A stretch of DNA of 53,328 nucleotides from Desulfarculaceae bacterium (GCA_021737645.1 JAIPDO010000025.1:1-53328), one strand, 5' to 3'; positions 25,110 through 33,892 are shown, counted from the first letter of the stretch. The notes: generated by a model not told the origin, from the letters alone. Translations and numbers: made by a program.

Positions 25110-27983
25110 TTGGGTCCGACGCCATCTACACCTGTGCCCGAAGTGCCTGCCCTGACCTCGAGGCTGCGCCTGCTGCTGGCGGTTTGGTGCGCCCGCCAGC
25201 CCCAGGGAAGCTCCGGCCTGGAGTTCAGCCTGCCCGACCTGGAGCGCCTGTCCCTGGCCCAGCAGGAGCGCTGCGGCCAACTAGCCGCCCAAGCCCGCCA
25301 AAGCAAGCAATCCCTGGCCCGGGCCGCCCGCCTGGGCGCGCCGCCCAAAGTTCATGCTCAACTTTCCCGTCTGCTCAAAAAGAACCTGAACCATCTGGCC
25401 CAGGCCAAGCAGGAAGCGGGCGTGCTGGAGCAGGCGGTGAGGATCTACGGCCTTCTGCTGCGCCAGGCCCCGGCCTGGCTGGGGCAGGGAGGAAAACCGG
25501 AGGCCCCTTCCCCGGAAGAGGCCTTGGGCCAAGCCCAAGAGGCCCTGGACCAAATCCGGCACACCGGGGAGCGCTGCCGCCGCCTGGCCGACGCGCACCG
25601 CCTTCTGGAGCGCCGCGAGGCCGCCTTGGCCACCGGGGCCCAGGCAGTGCTGGACCGGGCCGCCAAGCTGCGCCCCATGATCGACGCTCTGGCCCGGCGC
25701 CTGGAGGCCCTGGCCGGCCGTCCCGAGCCTCTGCCCCCTGATTTGGGCGCACCGCCTGAGTTGGCCCGTTTGCAACGGGACCTGGAGCAGGCCCATGGCC
25801 GGGCCGCCGCCCTGGACCTGGATTGGAAACCGCTGCGGCAACGCGGGGCCCAGCGGCAAAAAAGCCGGGAATTGGTGCGCTGTGCCTGGGAGCAAGCCAA
25901 CCGGCGGGCCGGTGATGCTGAACAGGATTTGACACGGGCCAGGAAGCAGGCCTTGGCCGCAGCCCTGGGCCTGGGCCGCGCCGCCGTGGCCGCCGGGCGG
26001 GCCGCCACCGAGATGGAAAAGATGCTGGGCTCCCTGCGCCCCCGCGAGTTGGCCGGGCAGATCGCCGCCTGCCGGGCGCGAGCCAAAGCCTGCTCCACCC
26101 TGGCCGCCGGGGCGCGTGAGCGCCTGACCGGATTGCAGCGGGCCCACAGCCGCCTGCCCTCTCTGGAAATTCCGCCGCTGGCCCCGCCCATGGCGGCGAC
26201 CTCCGCCGGGCCTCTGCCCGAGCTGGAGCGCCTGGAACAACTCATGGAACGGGCGCGGGAGCTGTATCAGGCCCAGGTGGCCCAGGCCCTGGCCGATGAG
26301 CGCCAGGCCAACCAACGCCAGGCGAGGGAGGCGTCCGAGCGCCTGGAAAAGGCCGCCCAGGGCCGGAAGCAGTTGCGCCGCAAGCTGGCCCAGCGCCAAG
26401 AGCAGGCCCGGCGCACTCTGGCCGAGATGCAACAAAGCAGGCACGAGGCCCAGGACCGGCAGGAGCAACTGGAAAAGGCCAGGGCCGAGTTGGAAAGCGG
26501 CAAACGCCTGGCCCTAAAGTGGCGCGAGGAGTTGGGCCAAGCCCAGGCCGAGGCCGAGAGCTGGCGGCGGGTGGCGGCGGGCCTGCGCCGGGAAAACGCG
26601 CAGGCCCTGCAAGAGAGCCGGGCCCAGCGCCGGGCCCTGCAAAAGGACGCCGACGCCCTTCAGGCCAGAGTGGAGGAGCTTCAGGAGCAGATGCGCTCCC
26701 TGGCCCTGCTCACCACCGTGGCCGCCCGCCCCGCCGAGCCCTCGCCCCGCAAGGTGGAATCGGCCCTTTTGCACCTGGCCGCGGCGAGGCGCCGCCTGGC
26801 CCAGGCAGGCAAAAAGGTGGCGGTGCATGCGGCCCTTATCCTGGGACTGGGCTCCGCCCTGGTGCTGGCCTCGCCCAACCTTCCGGCCACAGCCACCCTG
26901 CGCGACCACACCCGGGCCATGGCCACCCTGCAACTCAGGGCCGAGGTGTTGGCCCAGGTCCCGGCAACGGAGCTGAAGGTGAGCCTGGTGCCCCTGGGCC
27001 AGCCCCTGATGCCCCTGGGCCTGCTGGACGATCAACAATTCACCGGCCTGGCGGCCCGGGCGGGGCTTAGCCCCTATGCCCTGTACCGCAGCATTCGGGC
27101 GGCCCACCCGGACAGCGTCGCCCTGGAGCTGGCCGGGGTGGAGCGCCTGGCCCGCCAATCGCAGGCCCTGGCCCAGCGCCACCCGCTGATCTTCTCCGAC
27201 CTGGCCGGGCGCTCTTTACCGCCGGGCTTCAGCCAACTGCTGGACCCGGCCCCGGCTCCCCAGGCCGCCCTGCACCGCTTTACCGACCGCCTCTACCGCG
27301 ACTACCGCCGCCTGGGCTACGGGCCCGCCCAGGCCCTGGCCGCCGTGCTCACCAACCAGCAGGCCGCCGGTCAGTGGGTGAGCTCCAACCGCCTGCCCTC
27401 CAGCTACCTGGGCCGGGTGCGGCCGGTGCGCGCCGTGGAGAAGATGGGGCTCAGCGAGTTTTTGGCGCGCCTGACCCCTTACATAGCCGAGCGCAGCCGC
27501 CGCTACCTGACCAGCCTGGGCAAGCGGCCCCCGGCCAACCTGGAGCGCTACTCGCGCGATCTGGCCTTTGACATGTACGGCGCGGCCAAGCGCTTCCAGG
27601 TGCCCCTGAGCTATCTGTTGGCCATCGCCCACCAGGAGACCTTCTACGCAAACGTATTGGGCGACGACAACCTTTCGGCCAGCCCCTTCCAGATCTGGCG
27701 GCCCACCCTGCCCCATATCCTGCGCTCCATGGCCGCCGCCGGGTTCGCGCCGCCGCCCATACGCATTCGTTTGCAGAACCACCTGACCCTGGCCACCTAC
27801 CTGGCCGCTTTCCACCTGCGGGAGCTGATGCTGGAGGCCAGCGCCCCGGCCACCAAGCGCCACCGGGCCTACGTGGACATGGACAAGGTGATGTTGCGCT
27901 ACAACGGCTCTCACCTCTACGCCGGGCGGGTGGCGGTGCGCCGGGCCGAGCTCAGCCGCTTCATCGCGGTGGGCGGCAGCTAG
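25110..27983 (+). CDS. Large coiled-coil protein with C-terminal lysozyme-like domain
   Basis: The protein has 957 residues. Residues 1-560 are almost all Ala/Arg/Gln/Glu/Leu-rich coiled coil. A single hydrophobic segment (VAVHAALILGLGSALVLAS) near 575 looks like a TM helix. The C-terminal 380 residues are globular and end in a lysozyme/SLT-like domain: LAIAHQETFYANVLGDDNLS then ASPFQIW, where the Glu of HQETF would be the catalytic acid and ASPFQIW the family loop. The protein would place a long cytosolic rod and a periplasmic wall-cutting domain across the inner membrane. The start is TTG 25110 with GGGAG upstream; there is no nearby ATG. The enzymatic call is by motif only. Confidence 0.7.
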   Translation: MGPTPSTPVPEVPALTSRLRLLLAVWCARQPQGSSGLEFSLPDLERLSLAQQERCGQLAAQARQSKQSLARAARLGAPPKVHAQLSRLLKKNLNHLAQAKQEAGVLEQAVRIYGLLLRQAPAWLGQGGKPEAPSPEEALGQAQEALDQIRHTGERCRRLADAHRLLERREAALATGAQAVLDRAAKLRPMIDALARRLEALAGRPEPLPPDLGAPPELARLQRDLEQAHGRAAALDLDWKPLRQRGAQRQKSRELVRCAWEQANRRAGDAEQDLTRARKQALAAALGLGRAAVAAGRAATEMEKMLGSLRPRELAGQIAACRARAKACSTLAAGARERLTGLQRAHSRLPSLEIPPLAPPMAATSAGPLPELERLEQLMERARELYQAQVAQALADERQANQRQAREASERLEKAAQGRKQLRRKLAQRQEQARRTLAEMQQSRHEAQDRQEQLEKARAELESGKRLALKWREELGQAQAEAESWRRVAAGLRRENAQALQESRAQRRALQKDADALQARVEELQEQMRSLALLTTVAARPAEPSPRKVESALLHLAAARRRLAQAGKKVAVHAALILGLGSALVLASPNLPATATLRDHTRAMATLQLRAEVLAQVPATELKVSLVPLGQPLMPLGLLDDQQFTGLAARAGLSPYALYRSIRAAHPDSVALELAGVERLARQSQALAQRHPLIFSDLAGRSLPPGFSQLLDPAPAPQAALHRFTDRLYRDYRRLGYGPAQALAAVLTNQQAAGQWVSSNRLPSSYLGRVRPVRAVEKMGLSEFLARLTPYIAERSRRYLTSLGKRPPANLERYSRDLAFDMYGAAKRFQVPLSYLLAIAHQETFYANVLGDDNLSASPFQIWRPTLPHILRSMAAAGFAPPPIRIRLQNHLTLATYLAAFHLRELMLEASAPATKRHRAYVDMDKVMLRYNGSHLYAGRVAVRRAELSRFIAVGGS

Positions 27984-27999
27984 AGCCGGCCCACGCCCT

Positions 28000-28224
28000 C
28001 TATTTCCGGAAAAGCCAGAACAAAAGAGTCAGCGCCAGGCTGATGAGAATGCTGGTGCCCAGGGGGAAGTAGAAGGAGAAGTTCTTGCCCCGGTAGGAGA
28101 AGTCGCCGGGCAGCTTGCCCAGCCAGCCGAAGATGCCCAGCTTGGGCCCCAGCCAAAGCGCCACCCCCAGTCCGGCCATGGCCAGGCCCAGAATAATGAG
28201 CAGCTTGCCCAGTTGCGGGTTCAT
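28000..28224 (-). CDS. DUF2905 small membrane protein
   Basis: The protein has 74 residues. Two TM helices flank the signature LGKLPGDFSYRGKNFSFYFP, typical of DUF2905: the first about residues 8-28 (LLIILGLAMAGLGVALWLG) and the second about 53-72. Members are widespread and of unknown role. RBS AGAGGAGAG precedes the ATG. It converges on the coiled-coil gene with 16 bases between. Confidence 0.92.
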   Translation of the reverse strand: MNPQLGKLLIILGLAMAGLGVALWLGPKLGIFGWLGKLPGDFSYRGKNFSFYFPLGTSILISLALTLLFWLFRK

Positions 28225-28413
28225 GGATCTCTCCTCTAAAGTACGGTTTTAATATGACCCAGCGCCCGCCTCGGGGCAAGGGGAGGCCCTGCGATGGAGG
28301 GAATGTGCGCCCAGGCAAAAAATGCCTTCGCGCATCGCCCGCCGATGATTTAAATTTTTAAGACATAATCAAAACATCGCCTGCGAGAGCAAACAGCCAA
28401 CACGGGAGCGGCA

Positions 28414-29310
28414 ATGAAGCAAATCCAAACGGTGTGGGTAGTGGGCGCGGGGGCCGTGGGCTCGGTCCTGGCCGCCTTGCTGCACAAAACCGGCAAGGCG
28501 CAAACCTATCTGGTGGGCGCGAGCCCTCACTGGCAAAAGGTGGCCCAGGACGGCCTGCGTTTCGAGACCCACGGACAGGGAGAGGAGCTCCTGCCCATCC
28601 CCACCCGCGCCTGGGACCAGGTGCCCCCTTTGGGGCCCACGGACTTGGTATTGCTAACCGGCAAGGCCACGGACCTGGCCCAGGTCGCCGACAATATGCG
28701 CCCCAAGCTGAGCGAAGGCACGGCGGTATTCACCCTGCAAAACGGCCTTGGGGTGCGCGAGCTGGCCGGGCGGCTCTTGGGGCGGCCGGTGGAGGCGGGG
28801 GTGGCCTTTTTCGGGGCACGCAGCGTGGAGCCCGGCCGGGTGGTCTTTTTCGGCCCGGGCCGCCTGGTGCTTTCCCCCGGCGTGGCCAGCCAGGCCTTGA
28901 GCGATCTGCTGCCCGCTGAAGACATCAGGTGCGAGATGGTCGAGGATTACCGCCAGGCCGAATGGTCCAAGCTGGCCGTCAACTGCCTGGCCAATCCCCT
29001 GGCGGGCCTGTTGAACCTGACCACCAAGGAGTTGACCAAGCCGGTTCTGGACCCGGCCAAGGAGGCCCTGCTCGCGGAGGTCAAGGCCGTGGCCAGGGCC
29101 GAGGGAGTGGAACTGGAGCTTACCGTTGCCAAGTTCAACGCCAGGCTCAAGAGCTCCAACGTTCCCTCCCTGCGCACCGACGTCAACCGGGGCCGCCCCA
29201 CTGAGATCGATTTCCTCAACGGGGCCATAGTGGAACTGGCCGCCAAACACGGCATCCCGGCGCCGGCCAACCAGTTGGTGACCTCGCTGATCAAAGCCCT
29301 GAGCGGTTGA
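28414..29310 (+). CDS. panE: 2-dehydropantoate 2-reductase (ketopantoate reductase)
   Basis: The protein has 298 residues. It reduces ketopantoate to pantoate with NADPH in pantothenate/CoA synthesis. The Rossmann motif WVVGAGAVGSVLAALL opens the protein. TLQNGLGV, EWSKLAVNCLANPLAGL (catalytic Lys) and VPSLRTDVNRGRPTEIDFLN (substrate-binding end) follow in the family order. The length fits. An ApbA/PanE paralogue with another 2-oxoacid substrate is possible. A long hairpin lies after the stop. Confidence 0.88.
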   Translation: MKQIQTVWVVGAGAVGSVLAALLHKTGKAQTYLVGASPHWQKVAQDGLRFETHGQGEELLPIPTRAWDQVPPLGPTDLVLLTGKATDLAQVADNMRPKLSEGTAVFTLQNGLGVRELAGRLLGRPVEAGVAFFGARSVEPGRVVFFGPGRLVLSPGVASQALSDLLPAEDIRCEMVEDYRQAEWSKLAVNCLANPLAGLLNLTTKELTKPVLDPAKEALLAEVKAVARAEGVELELTVAKFNARLKSSNVPSLRTDVNRGRPTEIDFLNGAIVELAAKHGIPAPANQLVTSLIKALSG

Positions 29311-29333
29311 CAAGCGACCGCGCGGGTCAAGGG

Positions 29334-29397
29334 GGCATCGCCGTCCGGGGGCCGGGGCGCGGGGGAGGGGTTTACGCCCGCCCCGGACGGCGACGCC
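29334..29397. terminator. Long hairpin between convergent genes
   Basis: GGCATCGCCGTCCGGGG (29334-29350) and CCCCGGACGGCGACGCC (29381-29397) pair at 16 of 17 positions around a 30-base loop that can itself pair GGGGCG with CGCCC. There is no T-run. It is probably a two-way transcription stop between panE and the following minus-strand genes. Confidence 0.5.
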
Positions 29398-29410
29398 GAA
29401 AACATCGTGC

Positions 29411-29725
29411 CTAGGCCGAGGCCTGGCCCATGGCCCTGAGGCCCTGGGCCGCGCTGAGTATCTTGAGCTTCACCGAGGCGGGCAGGCGCAGCTTGTTTTC
29501 CTTGGTGCAGGGCACCGCCGCCCCGCCCATGGGGCTGGAGACCTCTTCCCAGTCCAGCAATACGTAGTCCAGCACCTCGTCGTTGAGGCTGCCCTCCTGG
29601 CCCCGGCAGCGGCGCTCCAGGGCCACCATGGTGGCCGAGTCTATGCGGCGCAGGCTAAAGGACGATCCCTCCACCTCCAAAGCGAAGCGTTCCTCCGGGT
29701 CGATGATCTGCACTCCCTGGCTCAT
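29411..29725 (-). CDS. Small protein resembling phage tail-assembly chaperones (copy 2)
   Basis: The protein has 104 residues. The pattern IDPEERFALEVEGSSFSLRR, then YVLLDWEEVSSPMGGAAVPC, then TKENKLRLPASVKLKIL matches what phage tail-assembly chaperone-like proteins show (a beta start, a GW/DWxxV turn, then a Pro-x-T/S-xE-N...LP step). It is a paralogue of the gene just upstream, whose stop overlaps its ATG as ATGA. No other phage gene is nearby, so the two may be a domesticated pair or belong to a cellular family with the same fold. The assignment is tentative. Confidence 0.5.
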   Translation of the reverse strand: MSQGVQIIDPEERFALEVEGSSFSLRRIDSATMVALERRCRGQEGSLNDEVLDYVLLDWEEVSSPMGGAAVPCTKENKLRLPASVKLKILSAAQGLRAMGQASA

Positions 29726-30084
29726 GTTTTTTCTCCAGGCCAAAGTTCCGAACTGTGGGCCCGCTCCACCAAACGGCGGCGGGCGGCGATGGGCAGGCGC
29801 AGGGCGGCCTCGGGGCTGAAGGCCACCGGCTCTCCGTCCGGCCCCAGCACCCCCTGCCAACCCACCAGCACGTGGGCGGCGATGGCCGCTTCCAGGGCCT
29901 GGGGGGGCAGCCAGGGGCGGGGGCCCTGGCCCTGGCTGGGGGACAGCAGGCGCATCTGCTGGCGCTCGATGGCCGCCAGGGCTCCCAGGGACAGGCGGCG
30001 GTAAAACAGCACCGAGCCGCCCAGGGCGAGGGCCAGGCGTTCTTCGGGGTCCACCAGAACCAGCGATGTTTGCCGTGCGCTCAT
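29722..30084 (-). CDS. Small protein resembling phage tail-assembly chaperones (copy 1)
   Basis: The protein has 120 residues. It is a paralogue of the following gene: LVDPEERLALALGGSVLFYR, LVGWQGVLGPDGEPVAFSPE and ALRLPIAARRRLVE line up with its parts in the same order. VGWQGV...GEPVAFSPE...LP is the pattern seen in tail-assembly chaperone-like phage proteins. It is translationally coupled to copy 2. The gene lies divergent from the epimerase operon with 127 bases between. Host-like GC argues against recent phage arrival. Confidence 0.5.
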   Translation of the reverse strand: MSARQTSLVLVDPEERLALALGGSVLFYRRLSLGALAAIERQQMRLLSPSQGQGPRPWLPPQALEAAIAAHVLVGWQGVLGPDGEPVAFSPEAALRLPIAARRRLVERAHSSELWPGEKT

Positions 30085-30211
30085 GGTGCCTGTTATAGGG
30101 CCGGGGCGCGGGGCGGCCCAGGGAGGCGCCTCGCAAAATCGCCGCCGCCCGGCGGGGACGCGGGCCTATGGTAGAATCGGCAACAGGAGCATCCAGGTTA
30201 GGAGAAGGCAC

Positions 30212-31138
30212 ATGAAGATTTTAGTCACCGGCGGGGCGGGCTTCATCGGCAGCCAGGTGGCCCAGGCCTTTGTTCAGGCCGGGCACCAGGTAACGGTCTT
30301 GGACAACCTTTCCAGTGGCAAGCGAGAAAACCTGCCGCCCCAGGCCGAGTTCGTTGAGGCGGACATCGCCTCGCCCCAGGCGGCTGAGGTCGTGGCCGAT
30401 GGTGGCTTTGAGGTGATCAACCATCACGCGGCCCAGATCTCGGTGCCCGCCTCGATGACCGATCCGGTGCACGACGCCCAAAGCAACGTGCTGGGCCTCT
30501 TAAATCTGCTGGAGGCGGGCCGCAAGGCGGGGCTGGAGCGCTTCATCTTTGTAAGCAGCGGAGGCGCGGTCTACGGCGAGCTGGATGGCGCGCCGGTGGA
30601 CGAGTCCTTCCCCGCCCGTCCCATGAGCCCCTACGCGGTGGCCAAACGGTCCGGAGAGCTTTACCTGGACTACTACGCGGTGCAGCATGGCCTGGGCACG
30701 GTTGTGCTGCGCTACGCCAACGTCTACGGCCCCCGCCAGATCCCCCATGCCGAGGCCGGGGTGGTGGCCATATTCATGGACTGCCTGGTCAGCGGCAGCG
30801 AGCCAACCATCTACCGCCCCGATGACATGCCCGGCGGCATGAAGCGCGACTACACCTTTGTGGGCGACATCGTGGGGGCCAATGTGGCCGCCCTGGAGCG
30901 AGGCCAAGGCATTTACAACATCGGCACCGGGGTGGCCACCGACACCCTGGAGCTGTGGCGGGCGGTGCAAAAAGCGGCGGGCCGGAAAATGGCCAACCAC
31001 TGGGGGCCGGTTCGGGCCGGGGACATCCGCTACAGCGCCCTGGACTGCGCCAAAGCGGCCGAGGGCCTGGGCTGGCGGCCCCAGAGCGATCTGGCCCAGG
31101 GCTTGGCAGAAACCTGGGCCTGGCGAACAAGCCAATAG
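30212..31138 (+). CDS. NAD-dependent sugar epimerase/dehydratase (UDP-glucose 4-epimerase-like)
   Basis: The protein has 308 residues of the extended SDR class. NAD-binding VTGGAGFIGSQV, the acidic VLDNLSSG, catalytic Ser-Tyr-Lys as FVSSGGAVYGE and SPYAVAKRSGELY, and RYANVYGPRQ with DYTFVGDIV in the sugar end are all present. It probably interconverts UDP-glucose/galactose or a related nucleotide sugar. ATG 30212 follows AGGAGAAGG; the frame upstream has no start signal. It opens a three-gene operon with DeoC (14 bases) and the phosphodiesterase. Confidence 0.9.
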   Translation: MKILVTGGAGFIGSQVAQAFVQAGHQVTVLDNLSSGKRENLPPQAEFVEADIASPQAAEVVADGGFEVINHHAAQISVPASMTDPVHDAQSNVLGLLNLLEAGRKAGLERFIFVSSGGAVYGELDGAPVDESFPARPMSPYAVAKRSGELYLDYYAVQHGLGTVVLRYANVYGPRQIPHAEAGVVAIFMDCLVSGSEPTIYRPDDMPGGMKRDYTFVGDIVGANVAALERGQGIYNIGTGVATDTLELWRAVQKAAGRKMANHWGPVRAGDIRYSALDCAKAAEGLGWRPQSDLAQGLAETWAWRTSQ

Positions 31139-31152
31139 ATAAGGAGCCCCTG

Positions 31153-32055
31153 ATGGCAATGGTCAAACTAAAGCCGGTCGACAACCGCTTCCAGGCCGAC
31201 GTGTGGGAGCAGGCGCTCAGCGCCGAGGGCGTGGAGTACCGCTTGCGCACCTTTCAGGACACCGCCTACGACGGGCTCTACGTAAGCCAAAAGGGCTACG
31301 GGGTGTTCTACGTGGAGGAGGAGGACAAGGCCAGGGCCGAGGAGTTGGTCGCCGCCTTGGGCCAGGAGGACACGCCGGGCCTGGACAGTGCATCGGCCCT
31401 GGCCGGGTTGATCGAGCACACCCTGCTCTCTCCCGAGGCCGGGGAAAAAGAACTGGCCGCGCACCTGGAGCAGTGCCGGGAAATGGGCTGCATGGCCGCC
31501 TGCGTCTCGCCCTGGATGGTGCCGTTGGCGCTCAGCGGCCTGGAGGGCTCGGGGGTGGCGGTATGCACGGTGGTGGGCTTCCCCCTGGGCACCCAGAGCC
31601 TGGCCACCAAGCTGGCCGAAGCCCAGGAGCTGGCGGCGGCCGGGGCCACCGAGCTGGACATGGTGCTCAACCGGGGCCTGGCCCTGGGCGGCGGCATGGG
31701 CCAGGCGGTGGACGAGGCGGCCCAGATCGCCCAGGCCATAGCCCCGGCTCGGCTCAAGGTGATTCTGGAGACCAGCGAGCTGGGCCCGGAGATGAGCGCC
31801 CAGGCGGCCCAGGCCCTGGCGCTGAGCGGCGCGGCCTTCCTGAAGACCGGCAGCGGCTATTTCGGCCCGGCCACGGTGGAGGACGTAAACATCCTGGCCG
31901 ACAATGGCGGCGGGTTGGGGATCAAGGCCGCCGGCGGCATCAAAACCCTGGATGACGCCCTGGCCCTCATGGAGGCCGGGGCCACCCGCCTGGGCACCAG
32001 CAGCGGCTGGGACATCTATCGCGAGGCCCAAGAACGTTGGTCCCAAGAAGACTGA
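31153..32055 (+). CDS. deoC: DUF2007-like domain fused to deoxyribose-phosphate aldolase
   Basis: The protein has 300 residues. Residues 1-70 look like a DUF2007 signal-transducing module (WEQALSAEGVEYRLRTFQ, GVFYVEEEDKARAEELVAAL). The remainder is DeoC: IEHTLLSPEAGEKEL, VVGFPLGTQ, ATELDMVLNRG, the Schiff-base Lys in AAFLKTGSGYFGPATVEDV and the second Lys in LGIKAAGGIKTL. It should cleave 2-deoxyribose 5-phosphate to glyceraldehyde 3-phosphate and acetaldehyde. Single-domain DeoC is about 215-260 residues, so the N-terminal part is an addition. The next gene overlaps its end by 19 bases. Confidence 0.88.
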   Translation: MAMVKLKPVDNRFQADVWEQALSAEGVEYRLRTFQDTAYDGLYVSQKGYGVFYVEEEDKARAEELVAALGQEDTPGLDSASALAGLIEHTLLSPEAGEKELAAHLEQCREMGCMAACVSPWMVPLALSGLEGSGVAVCTVVGFPLGTQSLATKLAEAQELAAAGATELDMVLNRGLALGGGMGQAVDEAAQIAQAIAPARLKVILETSELGPEMSAQAAQALALSGAAFLKTGSGYFGPATVEDVNILADNGGGLGIKAAGGIKTLDDALALMEAGATRLGTSSGWDIYREAQERWSQED

Positions 32056-33368
32056 TCTTCCTGGGCCTGGACGGGGTAGGCCTGGACCTGGCCTCGTTCT
32101 TGGCTGAGCGCGGAGTCATGCCCCATTTGGGGCGGCTGCTGGAGCTGGGCCGGGCCTGGTCCACCGCCTCGCCATTGCCCGAGGTGTCCCCGGTGTGCTG
32201 GACCAACATGTTCAGCGGCCAGGGGCCGGGCGGCCACGGCATCTACGGCTTTGCCGCGCCGGTGGCGGGCTCCTACCGCATCACCCCCTGCGACTCCACC
32301 ATGGTTAAAACCCCGCGCATCTGGGAGCTGGCCGGGGGCGCCGGGCTTTCCTCGGTTGTTTTGAACGTCCCCCTAACCTATCCCGCCGCGCCGCTGAGGG
32401 GCTGCATGGTCAGCGGCTTCGTGACCCCAGACCTGGCCAAGGGGGTCTACCCCCCGGAGTTGCTGCCCCGTTTACAGGCCATGGGCTACCGACCCGAGGC
32501 CGAGTTGGACACCGGGCGCAGCGACCCTGCGGCCATGCTGGCCGACGTGGCCCAGGCTTTGGCGGTGCGCCTGGAGTTGTTCCAAGAAACCTGGGACGAG
32601 GCCTGGGACCTTTGGGTGGGGGTGATCGCCGACACCGACCGGGTGAACCATTTCGCCTGGCCCGCCCTGTGGGAGCCGGAGCACGAGTTGACCCAGGCGG
32701 CCCTGGGCGTCTACCGCCAGGTGGACCAGCACGTGGGCCGCTTGTGGCAGCGTTTTGGCGACGAGGTGCTGGCGGGCGACACGGCCCTGATGATCGCGGC
32801 GGATCACTCCTTCGGCCCCATCGTCAGCGAGGTGTACCTCAACCAGTGGCTGATCTCCGAAGGCTACCTGAGGGTCCAAGGCGCACCGCCCAACGAGCGC
32901 ATCTTGCCCGCCACCAAGGCCCTGGCCCTGGACCCGGGGCGCATCTACCTGCACCGGGCGGGGCTCTTCCCCGGCGGGAGCGTAACCCCCGGCCCGGAAG
33001 CGGAGCCCCTGTTGCAAGAGATCGCGGGCAAGCTGGCGGGCTTGCGTTTTTCCCGGCTGGCGCAGGGGCCGGGCGGCCCCAGGCTGGAGAGCCAGGCCCC
33101 GGTGGCCCGGGTGCACCTGGGCCGCGAGCTTTACAGCGGCCCGGAAGCCAAACACGCCCCGGACCTGGTGGCCGAGCCCGCCCACGGCTACAGCCTGCGC
33201 GGCGGCCTGGACCGGGCCGGGGTCTTCGGCCTGAGCCACCTTACGGGCACCCACCGCCCCAAGGGAGGGTTGGCTCTGATGCTACCCGAGCCGGAAGATA
33301 AGCCCGTGGAGCTGGACGGGCTGTGCAGGCTCATGGCCGGGGCCCTGGGAATCGAGCCCGCCGCCTGA
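32037..33368 (+). CDS. Type I phosphodiesterase/nucleotide pyrophosphatase (alkaline phosphatase superfamily)
   Basis: The protein has 443 residues. Metal-binding FLGLDGVGLDL opens it. SPVCWTNMFSGQGPGGHGIYG holds the nucleophile (Ser/Thr position) and first His. VIADTDRVNHFAW gives the Asp-His pair and IAADHSFGPI the second Asp-His. It hydrolyses phosphodiesters or phosphate esters. The frame starts at a TTG inside the deoC end, which implies coupled translation; ribosome-site support is weak, so the start is uncertain by a few codons. With the epimerase and DeoC it suggests sugar-phosphate or nucleotide salvage. Confidence 0.85.
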   Translation: MVPRRLIFLGLDGVGLDLASFLAERGVMPHLGRLLELGRAWSTASPLPEVSPVCWTNMFSGQGPGGHGIYGFAAPVAGSYRITPCDSTMVKTPRIWELAGGAGLSSVVLNVPLTYPAAPLRGCMVSGFVTPDLAKGVYPPELLPRLQAMGYRPEAELDTGRSDPAAMLADVAQALAVRLELFQETWDEAWDLWVGVIADTDRVNHFAWPALWEPEHELTQAALGVYRQVDQHVGRLWQRFGDEVLAGDTALMIAADHSFGPIVSEVYLNQWLISEGYLRVQGAPPNERILPATKALALDPGRIYLHRAGLFPGGSVTPGPEAEPLLQEIAGKLAGLRFSRLAQGPGGPRLESQAPVARVHLGRELYSGPEAKHAPDLVAEPAHGYSLRGGLDRAGVFGLSHLTGTHRPKGGLALMLPEPEDKPVELDGLCRLMAGALGIEPAA

Positions 33369-33384
33369 GCCGCCGGGCGCCGCA

Positions 33385-33414
33385 TTGACCTCCGGCCCCG
33401 GATTGCCCTACCAT
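33385..33414 (+). promoter_or_regulatory. Sigma70-type promoter before the PsiE-like gene
   Basis: TTGACC (33385-33390) and TACCAT (33409-33414) are separated by 18 bases, 44 bases ahead of the ATG at 33458. Confidence 0.4.
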
Positions 33415-33457
33415 AACAAGCGATAGGGTTTTCTCCCTTTGCGCGAGGCCGGAACTC

Positions 33458-33892
33458 ATGATGAACTCCGCGATGAAAAAATTTATCAGCCGCGTCGAGC
33501 ATTACACGGTCATGGCCCTGCTGCTCATGATGATGCTGGTCATCGTGATATCCACGGTGGAACTGGCCATCATGCTCTACCGGGACCTGGCCAACCCGCC
33601 GTGGATGCTGTTCAACATCAACGAGCTTCTGGACCTGTTCGGATTCTTCTTCATGATCTTGATCGGCCTGGAGCTGGTGGAAACCATCAAGATGTATTTG
33701 GACGAAAGCAAAATACACGTGGAGGTGGTTTTCCTGGTGGCCATGATCGCGGTGGCCCGCAAGGTGATCATCCTGGACGCCAAGAGCCAGGAATGGACGA
33801 CCCTGCTGGCGGTGGCCGCGGTCATCCTGGCTCTTTCCCTGGGCTATTACCTGTTCAAGCTGGCCCACCGCCACGAAAAACCAAAGGATTGA
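33458..33892 (+). CDS. PsiE-like small membrane protein
   Basis: The protein has 144 residues and four TM helices: VMALLLMMMLVIVISTVELAI, LFGFFFMILIGLELVETI, VVFLVAMIAVARKVIIL and LLAVAAVILALSLGYYLF. The ELAIMLYRDL, GLELVETIKMYL and VARKVIIL patterns match the phosphate-starvation-inducible PsiE family. The role is unknown. Two Met codons at the start leave a small uncertainty. It stands alone, followed by the haem-motif hybrid kinase on the same strand. Confidence 0.85.
   Translation: MMNSAMKKFISRVEHYTVMALLLMMMLVIVISTVELAIMLYRDLANPPWMLFNINELLDLFGFFFMILIGLELVETIKMYLDESKIHVEVVFLVAMIAVARKVIILDAKSQEWTTLLAVAAVILALSLGYYLFKLAHRHEKPKD

Noticed and set aside
25281-26468. 395-residue minus-strand frame inside the coiled-coil gene
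   Set aside because: It mirrors a repetitive Ala/Gln/Arg-rich gene; the translation is Gly/Leu/Gln-rich filler with no ribosome site.
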